Below, piece after piece: positions 9,808 through 19,149 of a stretch of DNA of 41,402 nucleotides. Source of the stretch: Blastocladiella britannica (lineage: Eukaryota; Blastocladiomycota; Blastocladiomycetes; Blastocladiales; Blastocladiaceae). Location: assembly GCA_025349905.2 (NCBI GenBank), contig MU624609.1, positions 1 through 41,402 of the forward strand, given 5' to 3'. Below the pieces are notes generated by a model that saw only the letters and a list, made by a program, of their open reading frames with translations, was not told the DNA's origin and did no database searches. How positions within the stretch are numbered: position 1 is the first letter of the stretch; each line of letters starts with the position of its first letter. A program made the position numbers and the translations under genes.

Positions 9808-11538
9808 TCACTCCCCAACAGCAGTGTCAATACCAGCAGCAGGTGCAACCGCGTCTTCAACAACAGCATCAATGATGGACACCACCTCGAGCGGCGGCAT
9901 GGTCGTCTCCACCGCGATCCCCACACTCGCAAACGCGTCCACAGCCCACTGCGGCACGTTCCCCCGCGGGTACATGTTTCCGCAAAACTCGCGCACGTGG
10001 TCCGGGAACCGCTGGTCCATGATCGCGGTCCGGATCCCTCGCATCAGGTTCATTTGGTACGCAATGTTGTGCACCGTCAGCAAGTGGCACGCGGTGGTCT
10101 CGCGCGTCACGATGCGGTGCAAGTACGCGCGCGTGTACCGCGCACAGGTCGGGCACGGGCAGGTTGGGTCGATTGGGCGATGGTCGGACGCAAACTGGGC
10201 GTTCTTCAGTGACATGGTTCCCCATGGCACCAGGGCGTTGCCAAATCGCTATAAAAAAATTGGACGAGTCAATATTTTGTACTTTACAGAGAAATGGCAA
10301 GAACGTACAGCAGTGCGCGTGGGAAACACACAGTCGAATTGATCCACGCCGAGTGAACTGCACACCATCAAGTCCAAAGCGTAGCCAATGCCCATGCAGT
10401 AGCGTGGCTTGTCTTGTGGCAGAAGATCCGTGCACAGGGATACCGTCTGTGTATTTTTTGTCCATTGAGTACAAAAAAAAAACAATGGAGAAGTCGAGCG
10501 ACGCACCCGCCAAAACTCGCTCTTGGCCTCTCCGCCAGACAGGCCACCAATTGCGTAACCCGGTGCATTGCGCTTGATCATTTCTGTCACATTCACAAGA
10601 ATGAGTCCGAATAAACAAAACAAAAAAGGTAAAGAAACAAACCTTCAACGCATATGCGACGTAAATCTTCGTGGAGACCGCCCTGAATGATCGGAAGCAG
10701 GTTCTGGCGCTCAGGGTTGGCATTCGCGGCAATGCTGCGGTCCAGCCAGCGGATCGACCGCCACATGGCCTCCTCGATGCGATCACGCGGCGTCATGGGG
10801 TTGACTACGTCGTCCAGCTGCATCATAATGTCGGCCCCAATCGAGTTTTGGATCGAAACCGATCGCTCCGGTGTCAGCATGATGCGTGTGGTCGGATCGT
10901 ACGGTGACGAGAACTCTACACCATCTTCCGTCACGGAGCTCAAGTCCATGAGGGAGACCATCTTTGTATCTTTGAGTATGACTCGCATGGATGGATTCTT
11001 CAAAGTATACGGACCTGAAAGCCGCCAGAATCCGTGAGCATGCCACGCTTCCAGCCCATCCATTTGTGGACGCCGCCCATGGCATCCAGTAGCTCCTGTC
11101 CGGGCTTGAGAGCCATGTGGTATCTGTGCAGCTCCGACAAATGAGCAACCATTGCTTCGGACATCAACGCGCCAAAAAAAACAACACACACGTATTACAC
11201 AGCAACACGTGAATATCGAGGTCCTCGAGCTGCTTTGCAGTCAAGCCCTTCATGGTCGCCTTGGTGCCAACGGGCATAAACATGGGCAGCTGCGCGGTAA
11301 AGTGCGGCAGCTCCATGGTCGAAACACGCGCTTTGCTGGTGTTGCATTTCGCGAGCACCGTGAATTTCAGTGCGGGAGAGCCAACAATGGCGGGGACAGT
11401 GCGGTTGGGCTCGTCCGGGTAGGCATGCGTGCCGACCATTGGGTGAGCGGGGGACATGGCGGACATTAGGCGGTGGTGCCAAGCAAGTGGTAGTGTCAGT
11501 GAGCGTAGTGGTAAGAGTTGCGCGGGCCGTGCGAGCAT
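9808..11538 (-). CDS. QTRT1: Queuine tRNA-ribosyltransferase catalytic subunit
   Basis: Six exons (11538-11192, 11123-11015, 10961-10643, 10583-10507, 10446-10309, 10248-9808) give up to 476 residues. The enzyme exchanges guanine-34 for queuine in tRNAs with GUN anticodons. Signatures are [38 protein letters not shown] (catalytic Asp region), DIIMQLDDV-like [57 protein letters not shown] (nucleophile Asp), and a zinc site CPCPTC with later HNIAYQ. The first Met gives an Arg/Leu-rich leader (about 24 residues) that looks like a mitochondrial signal; a second Met at about 11466 would yield 452 residues, closer to the family. All introns are 53-68 nt and in phase. Confidence 0.95.
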
Positions 11539-11638
11539 GCCCTTTTCTCGTAATTCTGTCCGTCTCTATGATTTTTTTGGAGTTTTCGGCAAAGCGAGTT
11601 GCTCCCTCTTTCCCACTTCCATCGATTCCATTTTAACA
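11539..11638. promoter_or_regulatory. 100-bp divergent QTRT1/ARL2BP promoter
   Basis: The gap between the two divergent start codons is 100 bp if QTRT1 starts at its first Met, or about 172 bp if it starts at the internal one. The segment is T-rich toward ARL2BP, with a CTCTTTCCCACTTCC pyrimidine stretch. No TATA box was seen. Confidence 0.4.
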
Positions 11639-12484
11639 ATGAGCCTCGCCCGCCAAGGTATGCCTCCCCCGACCACTCTGCTGGACAGCCAGGCTTACAG
11701 TAGATTTCGTGTGAATTGATACCGACAGCTTCCTCCAAGTCCTCCATCACGGATGTGGCACTCCCCACGGCCGAGAGCTCCGAGACGATCCAATCGTGCG
11801 TGGACCCGTGCAATTTGATTCACACAAAGAGAGATTTAACGAGGGATCCATTATTTTGCCAGAACCCACGATGCCCAGGCGCTGCGCTTTGACCAAGTGA
11901 TTGGAGAAATCGAGTCCATCCTTGTTGGTATGTTATTGCTGCGCTTGATCATTTTTGTCCAATTGCTAAAGCTGACTACCTCATGAGAAGACCCGGAATT
12001 TGTCGAGATCCAGGATGCCTTTTTTGAAAAGCACTACTTGGAGTTTGAAAACAAGGACGAGAACAAGCTCGAATGCATGCAAATCTTTCGTCAATACGTG
12101 CGTGCAAGTCTCTTTTTTTTTTTCTGAAAAAATGACACTGACTTGAACCAAATTGGATGTAAATAGACGCAATTGATTGAGCGTCAACTGGAATCGCGGC
12201 TCCTTGCTGCATTCGAATGGTTTGAAATGGCAGACTTTATGCGCCTGTGCCGGTATATGTTTTTTTTACCTTATATTCATTTGGCAAGCTCAACTGACCA
12301 ATCACAAAAAAACAACAGCAATTATGTCCGAAACGACGAGAAGTGCTCTGGCGACGTGTTTGACGTGCTCGCGTCTCTCGGCGACTTTAATCTGTTCAAG
12401 GAGATTATTCTGGCGTACCGCGAGCAGCGCGAAGGCACCGCCATCGACTTTTCGGATCTGTTGCGGACGAATCCTGTGCATTGA
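11639..12484 (+). CDS. ARL2BP: ADP-ribosylation factor-like 2-binding protein (BART domain)
   Basis: Six short exons (11639-11657, 11729-11795, about 11863-11927, 11988-12097, 12167-12252, 12319-12484) give about 170 residues, close to animal ARL2BP. The BART core is clear: FDQVIGEIESILVEDPEFVEIQDAFFEKHYLEFEN in two overlapping pieces, ENKLECMQIFRQY, IERQLESRLL, GDVFDVLASLGDFNLFKEIILAYREQREG. In animals ARL2BP binds the GTP form of ARL2 and ARL3, sits at the basal body and helps ciliary traffic; it also acts in STAT3 retention. In a fungus it is expected only in lineages with flagellated zoospores. The unusual density of introns (five in about 850 bp) is typical of old conserved genes. Exon 3 limits are good to about 2 nt. 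Confidence 0.92.
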
Positions 12485-12697
12485 ATAATAAAAATATTGT
12501 CAGCTGTTTTTTTTTTGTTTTGTCCTCGCCTTTTTCCGCATTGGCGACTCCATTTTTTATTCGGCACGTGTTGATTTTTTTTCGTGAGGCTATTTGGCCC
12601 TCGCCCGGCCTACCCAACCTCTCTCTCGAAGAGTATATCCCTCATTGGCACATACGCACAACCTTCAAGAACAATATAAAAGTCCATATACGCTGCC
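12485..12697. promoter_or_regulatory. ARL2BP terminator / tryptophan gene promoter region
   Basis: This 213-bp gap holds the ARL2BP 3' end (AATAATAAAAATATT just after the stop, a possible polyadenylation signal), T-runs, and a TATA-like TATAAAAG at 12675-12682. The TATA-like element lies only about 16 nt before the ATG at 12698, so if it is used at a metazoan-like distance transcription would begin inside the first exon. Confidence 0.4.
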
Positions 12698-15600
12698 ATG
12701 GCCGCAGCGTTCCCTGTACGACCGAGTCCTAAATACACGATAAATACCCAAAACTGAAAGAAATGGGATATATTTTAGTCCGATCTGTCGCCGCCGATTG
12801 CCACCGTGCAAGAACTGGTGCGCCCAGCACATGCACGCCTCGCGTCCTCTGCCGGTAACACAGCGGCAGCCGACAAGGCACTCTATGTGCCCGTGTTCGC
12901 CACGCTGCCGGCCGACCTGTTGACTCCCGTGACGGCCTACCTGAAAATGGCGCATGGCGCCGACTACTCGTTCCTCCTGGAATCGGTGCAGGGCGGCGAA
13001 AAGATTGGTCGCTACTCGTTCCTCGGCGCCAACCCCACCAGCATCCTCGTGACGGGCGAGGGCGATGCGTTCCGCGTCCGCGGCGACCCGCTGGTGCCGC
13101 TGGAGCGCGAGCTCAATGGCATTGAGTTTGTGCCCGTCCCTGGCCTTCCTGGTTTCACTGGTACGAGCTGTTTTTTCCTCCATTGGCAGACGACGACGAC
13201 ACACGCGCTTACCGTTATGAACAACACACTAGGCGGAGCGGTCGGCTTCATTGCATTCGACTGCATCCAGTACTTTGAGCCCAAGACGCGTCCGTCCGTC
13301 CCGCTGCGCGACCCGCTGGCACTACCCGACGCGCTTTTCATGTTTTGCGACTCTCTCGTGATCTTCGATCACCTGCACCACCGGATCCAGCTCGTCACGC
13401 ACCTGATGGTCCCCTCGGCCGGGTCGCTGTCCCCAGCCGACCTTGACGCGGTGCTATCGCTGCGATACGCCGAGGCATATGCGACGCTCGGTGCGCTGCT
13501 GCAGACACTCCAGTCGCCACGAGTCCCGCTGCCCCCGCAACCGGCAATCCCGCCGCGTGCATCCCGTCCCGCGCCCGAGTCCAATGTCGGCAAGGACGGA
13601 TACATGGAGTTTGTGCGATCGCTCCAGCACCACATTGTCGAGGGCGACATTTTCCAGGCGGTTCCCTCCCAGCGCATGCGCAAGCCCACGGCGCTCCACC
13701 CGTTCAACGCATACCGCCAGCTCCGGTCGTTCAACCCGTCGCCGTACATGTTTTACCTCGACCTCAAGGACTTTCAGCTGGTGGGAGCGTCGCCCGAAAT
13801 GCTGGCCAAAGTGGACGCGCACGACCGCCGAGTGTACACGCACCCGATCGCCGGCACCCGCCGCCGTGGGGCCACCGAGGAGGAGGACAATGCGCTCGCG
13901 GCCGATCTGCTGGCTGACCCGAAAGAGCGCGCAGAACACATCATGCTGGTGGACCTGGGCCGCAACGACGTGAACCGCATCTGCGAGCCGGCGTCGGTGC
14001 GCGTCGAGTCGCTGATGCACATTGAACGGTACTCGCACGTGATGCATATTGTCTCGGTCGTCTCGGGCATCCTGCGCCAGGAGCAGTCGGTGTTTACCGC
14101 CTTCCGTTCCATTTTCCCCGCCGGCACCGTTTCCGGGTCGCCCAAGGTCAAGGCGGTTGAGCTCATTCGCAAGCTCGAGGGAGAAAAGCGTGGCGTGTAC
14201 GCTGGCGCCGTCGGCCATTTCGACTACTCGGGCGGCATGGACACGTGCATTGCGATTCGCACCATGGTGTTCAAGGACGGCAACGCGTACCTGCAAGCCG
14301 GCGGCGGCATCGTCTACGACTCGAACCAGGAGGACGAGTACATGGAGACCATCAACAAGATGATGAGTTCGGCGGCTGCCCTCGAGCGCGCAGAGGACTA
14401 TTACTACAACCTGCAGCAGCGCGGTGCCGTCGAGATGGCCGCCGTCGCGATCCCCTCCCCCGTGGAAGGCAGCAGCCCCGTTCTCTCTGCCATTGACGGC
14501 CCCTCGGACTCCCTGCCACAGTCGCTCTCGCGCCGTATCGCCCCGACGTTCAAGTCCTACATGCCCGGGGAGCTTCCGCAGTTTGCATCGGCCAACGACA
14601 TTTACCATCTCCCCATCCCGTCCGATGCGCACGAGCCCGTGACGCTGCTGATTGACAACTACGACTCGTTTGTCTTTAATGTCTACCAATACCTTTGCCA
14701 GGAGGGCGCGCGCGTTGTGGTGTTCCGCAACGACCAAATCACGCTCGAGCAGATTGCCACCATGAACCTGCGCAATATTGTGATTTCGCCGGGACCGGGT
14801 CACCCGTCCGACTCGGGCATTTCGCTGGCGGTGCTGCGCGAGTATTCCGGCAAGGTCCCGATCCTTGGCGTTTGCCTTGGCGAGCAGGCCATGTTCCAGG
14901 TGTGGGGCGGGTTGGTCACCTACGCAGGCGAGCCCGTGCACGGTAAGACGTCGGCGGTCGCGCATGACGGCAAGGGCCTTTACCGTGGGCTGCCGCAGCA
15001 ATTCCAAGTCACGCGCTACCATTCGCTGGCTGGTGACGAGAAATCCACGCCCGAGTGCCTGCAAGTCACCTCGTGGACCGCCGATGGCCACGTGATGGGC
15101 GTGCGCCACCGCGAGTACACGGTCGAGGGCGTCCAGTTCCATCCCGAGGGCGTCATGTCCAAGAACGGCCACGCTATGATGCGCAACTTTTTGGCGCTCA
15201 CGGGCGGCCACTGGCTCGACAATGACGCCTCGTTTATGCAAGGCGTTCCGAGTACCAGCAGCACCAGCAATGGTGACGCTCCGGCCTCTCCGAACGAGAC
15301 GATTCTAGAAAAGATTTACCGCCAGCGCAGGCTTGACGTGGACGCCGACCAGCAACAACCCGGACGGTCTCTGGCGCAGCTCCGTGCGCTGGTGGCGAGC
15401 GGCGCCTCTGCGGCTCCCATCGACCTGTACGCTCGGCTCGTCGAAGCGCCGCACACGCCGGCAGTGATGGCCGAGGTCAAGCGTGCGAGTCCCTCCAAAG
15501 GCCTGATCGACGGGTCCGCAAACGCCGGGCTCCGTGCGCTCGAGTATGCCCGCGCCGGTGCTGCCGTCATTTCGGTTCTGACGGAGCCCACCTGGTTCAA

Positions 15601-16870
15601 AGGCACGCTCGAGGACCTGCGCGAGGTGCACAGCGTGCTGGCCGCCAACTTTGGTCCTGCTCGCCCGGCGGTTCTGCGCAAGGACTTTGTGTTTTGCGAG
15701 TACCAAATCTTGGAGGCGCGCGCTGCGGGAGCCGACGCGGTGCTGCTGATTGTTGCGATGCTCTCTGACGCGGACCTGGCGCGACTGCTGCGCACCACGC
15801 GAGTGCTGGGCATGGAGGCCGTAGTGGAGGTCAACAATGCGGCCGAGATGGAGCGCGCGCTGGCGGTCGGGGCCAAGGTCGTGGGCGTCAACAACCGCAA
15901 CCTGCACACGTTCAGCGTCGACATGGGCACCACCACCAGCGTCGCCGGTATGGTTCCCGAAGGTGTGGCACTGTGTGCACTGTCGGGTATCACTTGCCGC
16001 GCGGACGTGGTGCCGTACATTGAGCATGGCGTGCACGCGGTCCTGGTTGGCGAGGCGCTGATGCGTGCGTCCGACCGCGCCGCGTTCATGAAGGATCTCT
16101 GGGGATTGGCCCCGCCTCCTCCCAGCGCGCCCGTCACTGCACCACCGACGACCACGCTGCCCCTCGTCAAGATTTGCGGCCTCCGCACGGTCGAACATGC
16201 GGTCGCGGCCGCCAACGCTGGCGCCGACCTGATCGGATTTATCATGGTCCCGGGAACCAAGCGCTACGTGTCCCCATCGCAGGTCCGTGATATGGTCAGT
16301 GCCGTTCGTGGCCTTGACACTGTTGCCGGCGCCAGTCTCGCTCAGTACGTGCACGTGCCGGGCCACCCAAAGCCGGACCTGTGCCAACTCCTTGCGCACA
16401 AGCGCCCATTGACCGTTGGCGTGTTTCAAGATGCGTCGCGCGACGAGATCCTGAGCGCCGTCCGCGACTCTGGCGTCGATCTCATCCAGCTCCACGGGCA
16501 CGAGGACCCGGACTTGGCCATGTACCTCCCTTGCCCCGTGATCAAGGTGTTCCGTCCAACCGACACGCACACGCAGCTGGTTTCCGGCACGCACGCGTTC
16601 AACTTGATTGATTCGGCCAAGGGTGGATCGGGCGAGTCATTTGATTGGGCCACCGCACTGCCGGGGCTCGTGGGCGGGCAGCCGGGGGATGCGTCGCGCA
16701 CGCCGTTCTTGCTGGCGGGTGGGTTGACATGCGAGAATGTGGCCAGTGCTGTGGCAACGGTCCAGCCGCTGGGTGTGGATGTGAGTAGCGGCGTGGAGGT
16801 GGATGGCGTCAAGTCGGTGTCCCTGATTGAGCGGTTTATGAAGCTGGCCAAGGGGCACCGCCGCCAGTAA
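12698..16870 (+). CDS. Tetrafunctional tryptophan synthesis protein: TrpE-TrpG-IGPS-PRAI
   Basis: Exons 12698-12715, 12779-13160 and 13233-16870 give about 1345 residues. Domain order: anthranilate synthase component I (about 30-535) with LLES, the feedback-inhibition motif, and IAGTRRRGATEEED, LVDLGRNDV, GTVSGSPKVKA; glutamine amidotransferase (about 603-792) with LIDNYDSF, SPGPGHP, nucleophile Cys near 681 in GVCLGEQ and the FHPEG His/Glu; indole-3-glycerol-phosphate synthase (about 824-1091) with EVKRASPSKG and VGVNNRNL; phosphoribosylanthranilate isomerase (about 1109-1345) with KICGLR and LIDSAKGGSGE. Only the TrpD step and tryptophan synthase are missing. Fungi normally have G-C-F fused and TrpE on a separate gene. 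The second intron (72 nt, GTACGA to CTAG) is in frame and stop-free; splicing it restores GFTGGAVGFIAFDC. The first exon encodes only six residues. Confidence 0.95.
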
Positions 16871-17012
16871 CCAAAAATAAAGGAGCAACCTCCTGTTTTC
16901 CCTTGTTCTCTCCTTCCGTATATTTATTACAATTATTTATCATGTACTCCCCCATTCGGTTTTCTGGATCCTTTTTCCAATTTGCGCCAGATCTACGACC
17001 GAATAGAATAGA

Positions 17013-19089
17013 ATGCACTGCAATCGAGTCCTTGTGGTATTGGCACTTGCCGTGATCGTTGCTGGCGAAGCATCCTGGTTTGGCTGGAGTGGAAACACTG
17101 CACCATCTGTGCGCGAAAGAATGGCGGCCAATACATTGGCACCGCCTGCAGCAGCTCATACCGAGCCCAGCGCTGGTATTGTGCAGTTTTTCATACATAC
17201 ATGCATGCATTGATCTCATCGTTGGTTTGTTGTAGAATGGCTGGAGTCGATCCGGCAGCAATCGCATGAAGAATTGTCCTTTCTCGAGCAAGGAAAGCGT
17301 ATGTCGATCCAGATTAACATATTGCTCCACTTTCTGACTCTGTAATGTTTAGGATCTTTGCAAAAGTACGAGTCGGATAGCAAAGATTGCTACAAGGATG
17401 CTGCCACCTCGTTGCACGCGGGATGCAAGGAACTGACGGTCTTGGAAGCCGAGAAAGTCCAGTGTATGTTTTTTTTATGTGATCGGTTGTTGCAACGGAA
17501 AACCTCACAAAAGAGCGCAGATGCGATCCGGTTGACGCTATGCGAGGTCGCCACCGCTAATATGAATGTGCCGGCTCCTTGCTCTTGGAATGAACCAGGG
17601 ACAGCATGTGTCGAGTACGTTCACAGAGCTTCTTTCACCAAAATACAAATTTTAATGTAAAAAACAGAGCACTTGCACAGGTACCGCAGCTGTGGACTTC
17701 ATACTCGGGATACTTTCGGGAAGTCATGAGCATGTGTTACGCGGTCCGGCACCAGATCGAGCGAGAAATGGTGGAGGCGCTGTTCTACAACCTGACTTTG
17801 GCGCAGCTCGTCAACTCCAATTCCCTCAACCAGCACGCAATGGAAATGGCAAACCTACACGAGCGAGAAATGCATGCCGTTGAGACAGTTGTCAATTCGC
17901 AGGCGCAGCTGCGTGCGCAAACGGTCGAGCTCGCGGAAACACTGCACAGACTTTCAACCAATATCTCCAGCAGTGGTCAGAATGTGGCGGATATGCAGCA
18001 CGATCTTGGTCAGCTGGCGCAAGTTCAGTTGGCCATGCGCGGGTCGGCGTCCGAGTGGATGGCAGAGTCCGCTGGCCAAGTGCAGCAGGCGCTCCAAATG
18101 GTGCAGGCTCTCAGCCAAGAAGTGAGTGCGCTCGCAGCAAAACTTGGCCAAGAGCACTCATTGGCACTGGTCGAGACAGCTGAGTTGAGGGTACTATTGA
18201 TTTTTATCTCGACCACGGCGAGGTTTGACTAACGCAAGAACTGTTTGTTTTGTAGAGCACGATAGCAGAGATGTCGATGCTGGCTCGCGAGCAAAAGGAC
18301 GGCGTAGCGAATTCCTTTCACGAGATTGGGGACATGGTCGCACGCGCACGGCAAGAAGCCCACCAGCAGCTCGCAGCGGTCCAGTCGCTCGGCCAAGCCA
18401 TCTATGCCAGCGCGCAGGAGCATCTCAAGCAGTTGGCCGCGTCGCAAGCGCTGTCAGAACACATGGCCACATCAAGTGCAGAGAATGCGCGTCTCCTTGC
18501 TGAAACGGAACGGCTGTTGATGGGGAAACAGCAAGAGCAGCAAGAGCATATTCAGCAGGTATCGCTCGCCTTGGCCGACATCCAGATGCAAGCACAGCAG
18601 GTTCACGAGTACATTGGGTCCGCCACTGCGATCGTGCGCTGGATTGTCGGGGAGCGAGCCCAGTTTGCGCTCACCTGCGCGGCCGTGTTGTTGCTGCTCC
18701 GGCTCGTCGGCGCACAAGAAGTCGCGATTGTCATGCTCGCCGCTTTGGCATATCATGGCCGCCACCTGCTGATGCAGCTGCCGTTGCATGCAATGCATCC
18801 GTCCTCGACAGTAACTGTGCTCGTCGTGGCATTTGGCTCTGGCGGCGTGGCACTCCTGGCCTGGATCTGTCGTCGTGCACGCTCCACTGTCCTTGACCAC
18901 CCCAACAACATGGCCGACAGCAGCAACCGTACACTTCCAACCCTGGAATTCCCGTTTGCCATTCGGACCCTGGCGCGCTCGAAATCCAAGTCGACCGAGG
19001 ACCTGCCACCGACCTGGCGCCGCTACCGGCCGCGCTCAGCCGTGCCTGCTCTATCCTCCACCACTTCCCTCGCGTCAGCAGAAGATTGA
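17013..19089 (+). CDS. KAR5: KAR5/GEX1/Brambleberry-type nuclear membrane fusion protein
   Basis: Six exons (17013-17175, 17236-17298, 17353-17463, 17521-17614, 17668-18190, 18256-19089) give about 595 residues. It starts with a signal peptide, MHCNRVLVVLALAVIVAGEAS, then a cysteine-rich lumenal domain: DCYKDAATSLHAGC, YAIRLTLCEV, VPAPC, and WTSYSGYFREVMSMCY, which follow the family pattern (DCW..A...L..GC, then LTNC, then WT.YSG.Y). A long coiled-coil region follows (about 225-460, many Gln/Ala heptads), then two or three hydrophobic segments (FALTCAAVLLLLRLVG; VAIVMLAALAYHG; VTVLVVAFGSGGVALLAWI) and a basic Ser-rich tail. Members act in the nuclear envelope and ER in karyogamy after gamete or cell fusion. 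Presence implies a sexual or nuclear-fusion stage. Low overall similarity is normal for this family. Confidence 0.8.
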
Positions 19090-19149
19090 TTACTGTATTT
19101 AAATTGAATTGCCGTAAAGTATAGAATATATATGTAAAAGCGGAAAAGT

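Noticed and set aside
12806..12808. GTG as the start of the tryptophan protein
   Set aside because: An ATG exon at 12698 with a GTACGA donor and TTTTAG acceptor joins in phase and supplies a normal start.
13454..15241. A 595-codon open frame on the minus strand inside the tryptophan gene
   Set aside because: It is a mirror of the GC-rich codon pattern of the sense gene: no recognisable domain, His/Arg/Val-rich composition, and the sense strand has four complete enzyme domains.
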